Shown: positions 49,335-61,616, numbered from the stretch's first letter. The stretch is 64,000 nt of DNA from Cymbomonas tetramitiformis (GCA_001247695.2 LGRX02014126.1:17714-81713); one strand, 5' to 3'. A program made the numbers and translations. Notes: a model not told the origin generated them from the sequence alone.

Positions 49335-51005
49335 CTAAGGGTTCTCTGCCGATGCACCGGACGGTGTCACGTCGGTGATCGACACCGTTGCAGTTGTGCC
49401 GCCGGAGAAAGATGGCAGCCACACAGGAGACGAGCGGAATGCCGGCCAGTCCTCTTCGCCGTCGTCATCGTGGACGGCATGGAAAGCCGGCGGCGCCGCG
49501 TCAGGCACCTCTTCGTCGGATTGCTCATCGCAGAGGTCAACGCCCGAGAATCGGACGGTCATGGCTGCCGCACCCGGCTGAGTGGAGTCGTCCAGTGGCG
49601 GGGGCTCCAATGCCTGTAAAGAGTTGGCACGGGGCGTCGGCGGTGGCGCAGGCGGCCACGCCGACATCGGAGGAGGAGGGGCCGCCGTGGGGGCGGTCGC
49701 CGGCGCCCGCCCCGGAGCGAAGGATGCCGAACAAGAGTAGGGGCACACGCCCTCGGCGTCAAGGTGGCCCGTGGTCACCGCCCACAGGCGGAAGCAGGTG
49801 ACACAGACGAGCCCGGTGCCCTCCCACTGCAGGTAGCGGGCATTGCGCACGGGTTTCCACTCACCGACGGGGGGCGCCAACTTCTTCCAGCCGAGGGCAT
49901 GCATGGAACCGACGGTGGGCTTGCCACCGCTACCACTGCCGCCACCGCCCCTGCCACCACCGCCGCCAGCACCACCGCGCCCAGCACCACCAGATGTCGG
50001 AGGGGAAGGCGCGGAGAGGCGGGCCAAGGTGAATTCGTCACGGAACACCTTGGCGATGCGCAAGGTGAGGGCGGCGAAGGTGAAGGGGACGTTGGCCCCA
50101 AGGTCGCGCAACACTACCAGGTAAAGTGGCGCGACGTGGGGGGAGACGGCCGCAGAGGTACGAAGGACGCTGTAGAGGTCCGATACCATGTCGGCGTCGC
50201 TGTACTGCGGGTGCACCTTCTTGTGCTTGTCGGCCAACGTGCGGAAGGCCGCAAGCTGCGGGGCGGGGTCGACGGTTTCGTCGAGAATGATCGCCCTGAG
50301 GCGGACCCAGAAGCGATGCGCGTCGGGATCCCCGATGCCCTCCACATGGAAACGAAGGCGCTGCAATGCGCAGCGGCCATCGCGGGGATGCACCTCATCC
50401 ACGGACTCCTCATACAGGGTGAGGGCAGTGGAGCGGAGGACCGTGGGGAGGACGGCATACACGAGCTCGTTGAGGACGATGTGGTAGTCCGTGTACTCGT
50501 TGTCCAGATCCAGAAGCTTGGCGACGTCATCACGGGAAATAGGCCCGAAAACATGGGTCATGTTGGCGAGCAAGACCGCGAAGTCCGACTCAGCTTCAGG
50601 TCCATCAAGAGTAAGGCCAACGGAGCTTTTGAAGCCGTGGGTCCGAAGGAGCTTGGCCAACTCCTCGCCGTAGGAGAAGGCGTAGTCGAGCTTGTCCGCG
50701 AACTCCATACGCTGGGAGGGCTTCACAGGCGTGGAGACCCAAACCGTAGGGTCAGCGTGGAATTCAGCAGAGGTGGCCGCCCGAGAGACTGGGGTCGGCT
50801 TGGCGGTCAACTGCGACATGCGCACAATCGAGTCCCCAGAGCCGCCACGGTCGGGGCTAGCCGATGAATTAGGGCTGGCGGAGGAATGCCCTCCAGGAGA
50901 TTCCCTTGCAGCACGAAGGCGGCTGCCGAGGGAGATGCGGTCCGCGCTCATCTCTGGAAGAACGTAGCGTGGAATGACGTCGGGTTGGTAGTGCGAATGC
51001 CGCAC
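49335..51005 (-). CDS. Gag of TR-GAG element
   Basis: An intact 556-residue frame. Residues 1-85 are Ser/Arg-rich. Residues 90-335 form a helical capsid-like domain (MEFADKLDYAFSYGEELAKL, then LNELVYAVLPTVLRS and FWVRLRAIILDETVDP). A Gly-rich linker covers about 345-375. A cysteine/histidine cluster (CVTCFRLW...HLDAEGVCPYSC) may replace the CCHC knuckle. The C-terminus is Pro-rich, then acidic. It is related to the remnant at 43,915-45,990. Gag would form the particle for its own RNA; polymerase functions must come from elsewhere. Confidence 0.8.
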   Translation of the reverse strand: MRHSHYQPDVIPRYVLPEMSADRISLGSRLRAARESPGGHSSASPNSSASPDRGGSGDSIVRMSQLTAKPTPVSRAATSAEFHADPTVWVSTPVKPSQRMEFADKLDYAFSYGEELAKLLRTHGFKSSVGLTLDGPEAESDFAVLLANMTHVFGPISRDDVAKLLDLDNEYTDYHIVLNELVYAVLPTVLRSTALTLYEESVDEVHPRDGRCALQRLRFHVEGIGDPDAHRFWVRLRAIILDETVDPAPQLAAFRTLADKHKKVHPQYSDADMVSDLYSVLRTSAAVSPHVAPLYLVVLRDLGANVPFTFAALTLRIAKVFRDEFTLARLSAPSPPTSGGAGRGGAGGGGGRGGGGSGSGGKPTVGSMHALGWKKLAPPVGEWKPVRNARYLQWEGTGLVCVTCFRLWAVTTGHLDAEGVCPYSCSASFAPGRAPATAPTAAPPPPMSAWPPAPPPTPRANSLQALEPPPLDDSTQPGAAAMTVRFSGVDLCDEQSDEEVPDAAPPAFHAVHDDDGEEDWPAFRSSPVWLPSFSGGTTATVSITDVTPSGASAENP

Positions 51006-51199
51006 GAAATCCGGGAGCTGGTTCCGCTCGAGGAAATGGGCCGGTGTCGTAAAAAAAAAAACACGCGGCTTGTGGTGAAGAAGCTGGCAATGCGCTCAGC
51101 CAGGTGCAAGCAGCTGGTTTCGCTGCAAGCGGCCGCTGGTTCCGCGGGATCTCAGAGCAGTGAAAATCGAAACACCCACTAAGTGGTGAACCGATAACC

Positions 51200-51464
51200 T
51201 GACGGGGACAGTGAAATATATATATGTAATTGACGGAGTCGGGTGTATATATATATATCTCACGGAAACCTAGAGCAAGCTGTCAGGCAGGTGTCTCGGG
51301 TTTCACAAGTGCGAAGATAATTGAATAAGATACGGGGAGTGTTTTATTCCCTGAACTGAGCAGGACCGTGCCAGGCAAGACGGCACCGCGGGTCGAGGGG
51401 TGACACAGGCGGACAGGACTGCCACCCCCTTACAGTGGGGGGGCTAAAGTCACTGTCCCCATGA
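51200..51464 (-). repeat. LTR of TR-GAG element (5' copy in element orientation)
   Basis: Starts TGACGGGGACAGTG and ends CACTGTCCCCATGA. It is nearly identical to the LTR at 48,903-49,164. The sequence next to it on the inside (51,170-51,199) is where the primer-binding site should lie; no clear tRNA match was recognised. Confidence 0.9.
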
Positions 51465-51514
51465 GGCCCATCCACGTTAATTTTCCACTTCGGATCGTTT
51501 GGCCATGATTGGCT

Positions 51515-51693
51515 CTGGGCGGTGGGCAGCCTTGTCTCGGTGCAGGCCCCCACTCAGACCCAAGTCCAATATGAGTCTGTCTAGACCCGAGTCTACGGGT
51601 AGTACGTAATAGTATTGTACCGTAACCGTTCGCGAGGTTCGTAGGTTCTAGGTTTAAGTCCTGTCTTCGTAATTATTCTATATCACAAATACA
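51515..51693 (+). repeat. Solo fragment of the family A LTR 3' end
   Basis: Matches 24,530-24,706 with small indels, through CCCAAGTCCAAT and GTAGGTTCTAGGTTTAAG to CACAAATACA. It fixes the LTR right boundary. Confidence 0.85.
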
Positions 51694-52675
51694 CGTACCC
51701 GAAATACCGCGTATTCTGACTGTTAAGTGCGGTACACCGCCCACACCCGAGATATACCGATTGTATATCACTAGGAACGATAAATCAATAAAACCGTCGT
51801 TGCTCGTCGGTGTTTCGGTTTCAACCGAGACCGATTGCGACACTGCCGTGATCAGGGGGGAGACGATTCCAGCGCAGGGTCGCGGAGGGTGTTCGTGTTG
51901 TTGCCGCGGTCTACTCGTGTCTACACCCTTGACTCTATAGGCCGTCCACACAACGAATCCTTGTCTGTGTCACATGATTTCACGAAATGGGGGAATTCTC
52001 GTAGGGCAGCACAAACTCGTAGCCATACTTAAGGAGTAATAATAAAGGTGTATACAGTGCTACGAGTTTCAACCACAGGGGAGGTGGGGGCTTAAGTATG
52101 GCTACGAGTTGGATATTTTTCGTTGAAAACCGGGGGGGACATAGACAGGGTATTGCTGTGCGGACGGCCTTAAATGTATTAGTTCTAGGCGGATCGATCT
52201 CAAAAGGAGATCTCCACTAGGCCATCTGACCGTAGGATCATGTGCGCGACAATACTTCGCTTTTTGCATCCCAACATGCCATGCCATAATGCGAGGGTGG
52301 CGTCGCGATAAATGTACGCGACTGCAGTGGCACTGTCATCGTTAGCGTCTGGCGATCGTGAGATCGGAAGTTCGTCTGTGTCGCCCGTTGGGATTCGCGC
52401 TTTGCTGATTAAGTAAGTAAGGTAAGGTAATTTGGTCCGGTTCCAAATCATAAGGAGCAAGCGTAAAGGAGGAAATAAAAATCTCGCCTTGAATCCTAAA
52501 GAGCCGATTTCACCGTCGATCTTTCAAGCTCACGATTGAGACGAGACAACAGCACTCACAAGTCACGACGGAATCTCAGTGTGTGCACCTCCAACTAGAA
52601 AACTTATTACGGTTTCCATCCGGCCGAAAGTTCACCTGTGCCAGGAGCTACTGATAGGAATACCAAAGGAGAAAG
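51694..52675. other. Upstream region of the MPP gene
   Basis: No gene seen. It starts with the 75-bp repeat also at 46,393-46,475. It contains the foldback at 52,014-52,110. The last 200 bp before the ATG presumably hold the promoter and 5' UTR, but no TATA box or other element can be named. Confidence 0.4.
52014..52110. repeat. 97-bp foldback with perfect 20-bp arms
   Basis: Left arm AACTCGTAGCCATACTTAAG (52,014-52,033); the exact complement lies at 52,091-52,110. The loop is 57 nt. It looks like a small foldback insertion upstream of the host gene. Confidence 0.95.
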
Positions 52676-55600
52676 ATGGCAAGGAACCTTGCCATTTCTC
52701 TCGCCCGGAACACTTTTGGCAGGCAGGCAACTCGCCCGTTTGCCACAGCAGCTGACTCTGCGTTGAGCACAGAAAGCACTGACTTTTTGAAATGGACCAG
52801 CCCCGTCCCGCAAAATTACAAGCACACCAACATCCTTGCCGGCCCCGAGACCAAGGTTAGCAGTTTTTCCTGTTTGATTTATATTCGGACTCCTTTATGT
52901 CACTGGCTTGGGCGCTGCCTTCCTTTCTAATCTCACAAGAATCCAGAACTGAAACTGCCTTTTGCACCTGCCGTAATTGTAACAACCAGTCACTGATAAC
53001 GGCTGTTTAATAAAAAATCCAAGCGTCTTACCATTTTGGAGAGCTTCCTGGCTGCTGCGCTTTTTTACGGTTCGTTTTCTTACACAAACTAACTGCGTCG
53101 AACATGCTTTGTTAGGTCACCACACTTCCCAGCGGACTTAAGGTGGCAACGCAAACCGTGCCTTACGCTAAGACATCCACGATCGGGGTGTGGATCGATG
53201 CTGGTAGCCGATTCGAAACCGCTGATAATAATGGTACCGCTCACTTCTTGGAGCATATGGCCTTCAAGGGTACCCAGGTGTGTTCCTCACTGCGAGTCTA
53301 ATTTGAAAACCTTGTTTTTTCTTCTTCTTCACGCCGTACCGCCTCCGGTTTCGAAAGTTCTGTTTGCAAGGGTTTACCTTCCTAGCTTTCGTGAAGGAAG
53401 TGTGACCTGGGTTTTATGGCAACTGCACATGTCGCTTGCCTCCTTCTGAGTGCCCTTTCCCGGTCCCGTGCGACCTATTCACTTGTAACACTGTTCGCCG
53501 GACGTCCGGTCCCCTCACTTTAGCTTTTTGCAAATAATCGCTTGAGTTTTCTGAAGTCCTGCCCACCTCTGCCGGCATTTTTTTTTTTTTTTTTTTCTGT
53601 CGTTGACTCTGGAAGAGGCTCTTGTTTGTTATCTGTTGTTGTTGGCACGTTTTAAGTTCTTTCATTCAGGATCTCAGGTGCAAATTTGACTTATATTCGC
53701 AAGCCCTAGTCTATGAATTTGTACTCTACTTGTAAATCTCTACGCGAGCGTGGTTCGCAGGCCCGATCCATGCGTCAGCTGGAGGAGGAAATTGAAAACA
53801 TGGGTGGCCACCTGAACGCATATACCTCTCGGGAGCAGACCACATATTACGCCAAGGTGACAGGTCCCCTAGAATACGCCTCTGTGTATCTTTCCCGGGG
53901 GCGTGCTTTCAAACGTCTCCGCTGTTCAACCTGCCTTCAAGCGTGCTTGGAGCCGCTTATATGTAGAGCCAAGCACGCTCGCCCGATGCCGTGATCCTGT
54001 GAAAGTTATGCAAGATACCAAGAGGAGGTTTCTAGTCTTTTCCAAAGCACGCCTTTTCGAAGCGATAGTACGTTAAAACGTCCATGTTGCTGGTTTTCTC
54101 CGACCACAAAAGTACGTTCTTGATGCAGGTTTTCAAACAAGATAACGGCAAGGCCGTGGAAATATTATCTGACATTCTCCAGAACTCTGCGCTGGATGAG
54201 CGCAACATCGAACGCGAGCGCGGAGTTATTCTTCGTGAGATGCAAGAGGTGGCTCGTCTTCAGTTTTTCTTTGTCTGACCTCCCCCAGCCACTAATAACC
54301 ACCGAGGCCTGACGATATTTCCGTTTCCATCGCTCAGGTGGAAAGTGTCCCCGAGGAAGTGTTGTTCGATCATCTGCATGCAACTGCTTTCCAGCACAGC
54401 CCTCTGGTGAGCTTCCGAAGTTGTCCTTGATCAACGTAACGTAACCCAGTAACCCCGTTCTTGTGTAAGCGCTCCCAGTTGCTACTTCTGCTATATCCTC
54501 TCGTCCCCCGGCTGGCTCCCTCCGTGAGCATAAATTATCCCTTTGGAAAGAAAGAAGTTTTTTTATCGCGCCAACACAACCGTGTTTACGCATCATGTTT
54601 GTTTTCGCTGCAGGGCCGTCCCATCCTTGGCCCTGCCGCCAACGTGCAGTCGATTACGAAAGAAGATCTTGTGAACTACATCAGCACCCACTACTCTGCC
54701 TCTCGCATGGTGCGTTTGCTTGGCTAAGGTCCCGTTCGCTGCTCCTTACAAGCGCAACTATGCCTTCATCGGACCCACCCTTTTTTATGTGCCCTCCACT
54801 AAGCGTGGTATTTCTTTTTGGAACTCCGTCTGTTGCAGGTTGTCGTGGGTACTGGAGCCGTAGACCACGACGAGCTCCTCGGTCTGGTGACCAAGGTAAC
54901 GCTTGCCCCTCAGTTGACGTGGCCTTGCTGTGCACACTCTTCGTTTGAGACGCGTGCCGGAGCAGCTTTAGAGGTGGAACTTCTCGCTGCCTACTACTTG
55001 CTTCCTTCTCTCATGGTCTTAAGGGGGCACTTTTCACGGTCTTAAGGATACCACACACACACACACCAGAAGCAAATATTGTAAACTGCTCGAACTTTCT
55101 TACAAAACTGCTGGTCCTGGGACTTGCAGTCGTTCACCTCGCTCTCAACCAACCCGACTACTGCCAAGGAAATCGCTGCCTCCGAGCCTGCCACCTTCAC
55201 TGGCTCTGAGGTACGACAGCAGCGCCTACTGATAACGGCTCCGGAAGCCTGAAGTGCAGATATTTCGCTTTTCAGTTATACCTCGACAGAGCTTCTTGTG
55301 TCATTCTTCTTCTTCTTGGTCTTCGTACCCCGCAAAATCTTCTCTACTTGACGCCACCCCCGAGAGCGGTTGCAATAAAGGCAAACCTCATTGGACACTG
55401 AGCCCTATCCCGGTTTTACGTAGATTCGTTTCCGCAACGATGATCTTCCCACCATCCAGTTCGCGATCGCCGTCGAGGGAGCCGCTTGGAATTCCTCGGA
55501 TGCGATCACCCTGATGGTGATGCAGGCTATGCTGGGTGCTTGGGACTCGGTACGTCGTCCGTGCGTCACCTGTTTTGAAGGATCCTTGCTGTGGTCTTTG

Positions 55601-57062
55601 TTGTCCTTGGTAGAAACGCCGCATCACAAGTAGCCTGCTTTCCATGCGCACATGGAACCACTTGCGTACCTGCCGCCACGCAAAAATGTATTTTGTGTGA
55701 AGGTATCAAAGTACACTAGAGTCTCGTATGATTTAACAGTGTTGAACTTCATCATTTTCTTCAAAACACTCTGTACCACGGAGCCGAGAGCTACACGTAT
55801 GTGGACAGACTCGATCTTGCCGAGGATCTCTCAAGACATGTTCCCGAAGACTTACACTTTGCTCTCCGTTGTGATGTTGCAAGCAGAGCTCCGCCGCTGG
55901 CGTTAACGTATCCACCGCCTTGGGCCAGCGCATATCTGCCAACAACATGGCCTCCAGCTACATGGCCTTCAACACCAACTACAGCGACACCGGCCTCTTC
56001 GGTGTGCCTTATTTTTCTGTCTGATTTTCTTGGTGTTACTCAGTGTGATAATTGCTTAGTTTTACTCACGCTTACCGAAACCTCGAGATTCCTGTTATGT
56101 CTGCATATATATGACAATAGATGCTGTCTAATAAAACCAATCCGTGGATTCGTTGCACTTGAGTCTCTGGGACCACCCAAATATACTTCACCGAAAATGT
56201 GGCACTCGAACTCACTCAGATATTGTTTTCCACAGGTATGACTGCTGTCTGCAAGCCAGAGGCTATCGAAGACCTGTGTTGGGCAATGATGCGCGAGTTT
56301 TGCATGCTGACCTACAGGTGTGGTCCGACAGCAAGTTAAGGCCCTGTTCCGTCTGCAGGCAGTCACAGGCAAGTCAGTTAGCCACTTTTCTGGTAAACTT
56401 AGGCTGGAGTGGGGTGGTTGTGAATAGTGTTGAGGAGGAGGACGTTATCCGTGCCAAGAACCAGCTGAAGGCAAGCTTGATGATGCACCTGGACGGCACT
56501 GGCGCCCTCGCTGAGGAGATCGGCCGCCACCTGTTGACCTACGGCCGTCACATTCCTAAGGAGGAACTCTTTGCTCGGTGCGCGCGCAGTTTGCCTTGTG
56601 GTTTGTGTTATGCCCTACTTTGATTTTAGGACCTGGATATCAGGGCTACTGTTGGAGAAAGTAGTTTGACTGTTGTCTACAGGACAGAGGGAACCCTATC
56701 CTTGCATATGCGATAGCATGTTACTTCCACTTGATTTTCCTTGGGTGTGCTTGTCGAGCAGTATCGATGCCGTCAACGCCAGTACTGTTAGGGCCGCCGG
56801 TCAAAAATACATCTATGACAAGGACGTTGCGATTGTGTCTATGGGTCCCACACAGGTATGTGACATATATCTTTTGTCACCCCGTGTTGCATGCTGTGCT
56901 GTGTACTCTATATCTGGAATTTCCTGTTGTGAAAGTGAGGGAAGATTTGCCCACAGGAAGGTTTCATGTTTGAAGGGCTGATGGGTACCTTGGGTTTGCT
57001 TTCTGCAGTTCATGCCCGACTACAACTGGTTCCGCCGTCACACATACATGTTGAGGTATTAA
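52676..57062 (+). CDS. Mitochondrial processing peptidase subunit beta, 14 exons
   Basis: Exons: 52,676-52,855; 53,116-53,277; 53,761-53,856; 54,129-54,248; 54,338-54,406; 54,614-54,709; 54,839-54,895; 55,130-55,210; 55,424-55,549; 55,887-56,001; 56,236-56,317; 56,428-56,577; 56,762-56,855; 57,009-57,062. All introns (89-483 nt) are GT-AG; the exons sum to 1,482 nt (493 aa and TAA). The N-terminus is an Arg-rich mitochondrial presequence ([20 protein letters not shown]). Zinc ligands H103 and H107 with catalytic E106 lie in HFLEH, and E183 is the distal ligand (HxxEH-x75-E), so this is the active beta subunit, not alpha. [19 protein letters not shown] and NYNWFRR-like blocks are conserved (here [16 protein letters not shown] and [14 protein letters not shown]). 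It cleaves presequences in the mitochondrial matrix; in plants it is also core protein I of the cytochrome bc1 complex. Confidence 0.97.
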
Positions 57063-57530
57063 AAGTCGAGATGAGTACTAAGAGGAAAGAGCTAGAAGAG
57101 ACGGATGTGTCCCTTCTCTCTCCTTGTGTGGATGTGATCTTTAGAGATTCACATCAAATTTGATATAATATGTACTCTTGCTACCTTTCTTTGTAGCGTA
57201 TGACCCCCTTTATTTTACCCTCTTTCGGTATATTTCAGGAATATTTTTGCCAAGCAGTTTCTTTCCCCTCTTCTCTGAGAGAACGAATAACTATGATTTT
57301 GTGTGGTGCTCACTGCAAGCATCCTACGAGGAAATGATAAACCAGAATGGACACTGAAAGCTGTGAGGAAATAACCATGCTAAAAGGGGAATTTGATTCC
57401 AAGGAGTGCATCTCAGGGAGAGATATGCTTTTGAGATTTATATGCCAATGTAGCAGGATCTGCATTTATAGTAGATGGCATGCTTGTTTAGTGTGTGTCG
57501 TGTATCAGTCCGACAATATTCCTATATCTC
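57063..57530. other. 3' flank of the MPP gene
   Basis: AT-rich, no ORF of note. It contains the 3' UTR; no standard AATAAA was identified close to the stop. Confidence 0.4.
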
Positions 57531-57533
57531 TTA

Positions 57534-58580
57534 GGGCTGTTCCATTAATTGTCGCAAGGGGGGGGTAGGATTTTCGTTTTTGTCGGAGGGGTGGGGTCGA
57601 GAGATGCTTCTGTCCGCTGGGTGGGTGGGGGCAAGAGATGCTGCTGTCCGCTGGGGGGGGGTCTGCGAATCCAGCGTGTCCGGAGGGTGACACGCCAAGA
57701 TGTCCGGAGGGTGCATGCCATGTCATGTCGACACGTCGGTTCTCGTTCACAATTGGCACATGGGATGGCACACGGGAGTGTACTTGACCATATTCCAGAG
57801 TGTTTCTAAGTGTCTTTCCCACTAGCTGTGGGATATTCTTTCATCTCTTTCAATATCTCTTGCTCATCCCACACAATGTCGCTCCCCTTGACAGTCGAGA
57901 GCGTGCTTGGCGGTGGGCTTTTACACCGGCATGTCGTTGCCTTCACGGAAGAAGGCTTCACAGCAGACATTTTAAAAGGCCACATCCCTGATGAGGACCT
58001 GGAGAGCTCGGTCTGTCACAAGTGGGCATTAGCGTTTTCCGCATGCGTATCTGGACTTTAGCCGCGCTTGGCGACGACTTGTTTCAAGAGAAGATTGATG
58101 GCGCTAGTTCAATAGATCTATTAGAGCAGCGCGCACCCAACAAAAATATGCTCATGAACCTGACGAACGATTCGTTAAAGAAAATATTTAAGCGCATGGC
58201 GACGCGTCGGGTCTTCCTTGACGCTGTTGAGTGTGAGCTCAAGAAACAGTCTGCAGCCGTACCTACCGGTAAGAGCTTCTTGTTAATAAAGTGTGCTCTA
58301 ATTCGATCTGTTGTGTTGTGTTATATTGTGAATTATTACAAGAAGGTGGGGAAGTCGATCCACAAAAAAATATCGAACGGAGTCGCCGGATGAACCCTTC
58401 CTCGCGATGTCTCTAGGGGCTTCCAGCCGATGTGTCCGAAGGGTCCACTTATGTGTCCAGAGGGAGGGTGGGGTGCTCCGTCGAGTTTGTCCGGAGGGGG
58501 TGGGGTCAACAAAGATGATGTCCGCTGGGGGGAGGGGGGTCAAGGGGCATGTCCTACTTTGCGACAATAAATGGAAGTTC
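57534..58580. mobile_element. 1.05-kb TIR transposon, non-autonomous
   Basis: The left end GTTCCATTAATTGTCGCAA (57,539 on) is matched in inverse by the right end (58,559-58,578; TTGCGACAATAAATGGAA). Both are followed internally by G-runs and GTAGGA. Inside, G-rich GTCCGCTGGGG and GTCCGGAGGG words occur in direct orientation near both ends. The TSD is unresolved (TATATC occurs on both flanks). The centre (57,800-58,280) contains open segments without transposase motifs. Confidence 0.7.
57873..58270 (+). other. Possible captured gene fragment inside the TIR element
   Basis: The first open stretch (57,873-58,061) reads MSLPLTVESVLGGG with an acidic HIPDEDLESS end. The second (58,060-58,270) reads ALGDDLFQEKIDGASSIDLL, then NLTNDSLKKIFKRMATRRVF and LDAVECELKKQSA. 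They could be two exons of one gene with a short intron around 58,015-58,055, but no convincing splice pair in phase was found. The protein is not recognised. Confidence 0.3.
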
Positions 58581-60551
58581 TTATATCAGGTGATGCCGGT
58601 CCATAAGGACACATATTTTTCTACTACGGTGCCCGTCAGGACAGATTATGTGAACGGTGTACAACCGAAGTCCCGAACTTAACACCCAGATTTTCGCAAC
58701 GGGCGATTCAGATTAAAATTCAGGGTTTTCGATTCACCATGTGTTTAACCTAAATTCGCAAACTCATTTTTCGAAGCGCTGTAAGTTCACATGTATTAGT
58801 AAGCTTCTTAGGAAGCACACTGATACTACAACTCGTTTCGCACGGTGTCTTGCGACACAATATGAAGTCATTCTTGAAAATGAGCCTCATTTCGTGAGCT
58901 CACACCTCGGAGCGCTCAATCGAGCATCCGCTATACCTCCCATGGTGCGGGGGTATATCGGATGCGCGCAACGGATGCGCAAGAGTCTCAGCATCAATAT
59001 TCTGTCTTACTTTTGGACTAACTCAAAGCCAATCACCTGAAAATCACTTTTACATGAAAAGTTGATACTTTGCGCAAAGGGTTTAGCTCGCGGGCATATA
59101 CGAATGTTGAGATTGGCTTACTTGATCCCAAGATTGCTGGTACCCAAGTGTTTCTAACAGTCTTGGGAATAACATACGCACCATATGCGTGCTCAATATC
59201 ACGCAGATGGTGTATATGCATCCAGTCAAATATGGATGCCAGCCCTTTTTGCTTAGCGACGGGGAAGCAAAATGAAAACTGCGAGAGACAGAAATGAGTC
59301 TCAACGGGGAAAATAATTCTGATCGGCCGCTCTGAATCGCTGAAATCATCATTCTGTCATTTTCGGCGATTCTGGGCCGTCAGCGCGATTTCATGGCCCA
59401 TCGCGAAGCTTAAGTATGTGAGCAGTGTCACGGCCTTTACGACCTGATGTATGGCACGGCTGTTATTGAACTGTAACAGCAACGCGCAAGAGTTTGGTGG
59501 GTATGAGTGCAGCAGACTGGAGACCAGAAGTCCGTGCTTGAGCTCAATGCTCCTCATATACTCTAGTGCTCTTACGCGTCGCACGCGTTACCACCATCGA
59601 GTTGTGAACTCGAGAGCACTAGGTGAACTTGACGCATCGGCTAGACAATATAGCCATTGATGCTCGCATGCTGTTCAGTGCATGCTAGAAGCGAAGATGC
59701 GTCTTGACGGAACAATTCAGTTCTTAAAGACTTATCTTGCTTCGCCATCTCGATGCCATATACGTGGCCTCTCGATGACAGATGTCACTCACCTTAGGTG
59801 GATGACAGACATACTGACTGTACATGTCATAGTCGACCGTACTGACAATACCTGACGACTGTATGTCATTATGACACATGACATGCCATGACTTGACACG
59901 TATGACACGTATGACACGCATGCCATGTATGACACATATGTCATCGGCCATATCCCTGACAGATCTCCCCTCTTGGAAGTGTTGTGACCTCACAATATAG
60001 GGTGCATACCTTTTGTATATGTCTTTGATGTCTTTGTTGTTGAGCTGGCCAGTCTTCTTACACCAGTGAGGCGTCCCTCAAGGTGTTTTAGGGTATCGGG
60101 GGGAACAGAGTCCACTTTAAACCCTCACCTTACAGTTCTTAGTATGTTGCCCCCCTGTCGCATTGCGTTTCGTATTTCAGAGTGACGCTCAGGGTATCTC
60201 TGTCCGAGGTTTACGTTACGGAGAGATTTCGCGCTTGCCGATCGTTTCTTGTTTCCACGGCTTTATAGTGCATCCACCCTTCCTCCCCTCCTGGAACTGC
60301 TATGGAGGATCAATGGTCGAATGGAGGTTTGTTTTAATGCAGTCGGAGATTGCGCTGCTTAGAGATATCTGAGGGACTTCAAGTACTCACAGTCCGCTTT
60401 AAATCCTCACCCAAATGCAAAACTCCTTTTTCGGTCCAGTGTGTTGCGCTATTGCCGAAAGCCAGTTGTCGTCTTGTCGGCAAACCACATTAATGTGAAT
60501 TCGTTTAGCCATGTGTGTCAAACACGCCTCAGGATCACAACTCCATCTACC
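58581..60551. other. Intergenic, repeats only
   Basis: No supported gene. Short frames show no domains. TGACACGTA and ATGACACATGACA-type degenerate repeats lie at 59,785-59,945, similar in wording to those in the family A LTR. Confidence 0.5.
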
Positions 60552-61616
60552 TCAGTAATTCTGGCAGTTCAGAATGACTGGCCGTAAGATCCGAATGACA
60601 AACCACGGTCCGGCAAAGGCATTATAGCAGGTTTTATTATCCGCAGATATCGTACTCGCATGTTTTGCGTATCTGTGCAAGGGTATGGATTTTGTACAAG
60701 GCTCACTACACCTCAGCAAGGAAGGATCAATTCCTGCTCCTGATACAACATAATGATACAACATTAAGTGCAGGGTCTCTGACTGCTTCGAATGAATTAC
60801 AAAGTTCAAGTCGAGCAGGACCTGCGTGGTTTGTGACCACGAAAGGTTATTTCTCTCAGTCTCTGTGAGAAATCTGAGGTTGAATTGCTGTCTGAGATCC
60901 GAGTCCATATTTGTGACAAACCGATCCTTAATTAGGTCATCCTCCAGATTAACTGCTACCAGTGAGGCCAGTGATGTGAATGTCCGAAGATAATATGAAA
61001 ACGTCCGATTACCCTGCTGCAGTTCCATCAAATGTCTTTTGGCTACTGACTGTTTATGTGGATTTCCAAACTGTCGAAGGAATGTGTTCCTGACTTCCGC
61101 ATATGTGGCTGTTGGCGATTGTGCCACAACCTGGAAGAAGTGTCTGTCATTGTTCTGAAGGAATGTGAGGAATACTGTAATCAGGTCCTTCTCTGTTGCT
61201 CCTGGGTAGGCGAACTCGAAATACCTATCCACCGTCTCTATCCAGACTTCTGCATATTATTGCCCGACCTTATATTCCTTTGGTGTATTCATTTTCACCT
61301 TAGGAGTAGGTACTGCAGGAACTGCGGGTGCTGGGACCACATGGTTGTCATCTGGATCTGTAAATATTGGTGGTGCAAAATCCTCTGTGTATGGAGTCTC
61401 TGGAGCATCTGGTTCTGTGTCAGGATCTCTGTATCTACTCATGTCGGGCTTCAATCGACTGAGGGTGTCAAAATATCCTACACCATCATATCGAGTCTGT
61501 GTCTCTGAATAAACAGTCATCCAACGTGGAACCTTGAATCTGGTGTATGCATCATAGGTACCAAGGATATCAAAAAACCAGTGAGCCGGATTTGGATCAA
61601 TTCCTGGAAGAGACAT
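60552..61616 (-). pseudogene. Ty3-like gag remnant
   Basis: From the ATG at 61,616: a 119-residue N-terminal part (DPNPAHWFFDILGTYDAYTR, Pro/Asp-rich) ends at a TAA (61,257-61,259). The same frame continues as YAEVWIETVDRYFEFAYPG with RNTFLRQFGNPHKQSVAKRHL and LMELQQGNRTFSYYLRTFTS, the pattern of the retrotransposon Gag capsid domain. The knuckle region and pol are missing. The dispersed repeat at 61,865-62,123 lies upstream on this strand and could belong to its LTR or leader. Confidence 0.75.

Larger units (their letters stand above)
48903..51464 (-). mobile_element. TR-GAG type non-autonomous LTR retrotransposon
   Basis: Two direct repeats of 262 and 265 bp (48,903-49,164 and 51,200-51,464) flank about 2.0 kb with one gag ORF on the minus strand. 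GGCCC is duplicated on both sides (48,898-48,902 and 51,465-51,469). The LTRs differ at only a few positions (for example one TA unit and single bases), so the insertion is recent. No protease, RT or integrase is present; mobilisation would need enzymes from a related autonomous element. Confidence 0.9.
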
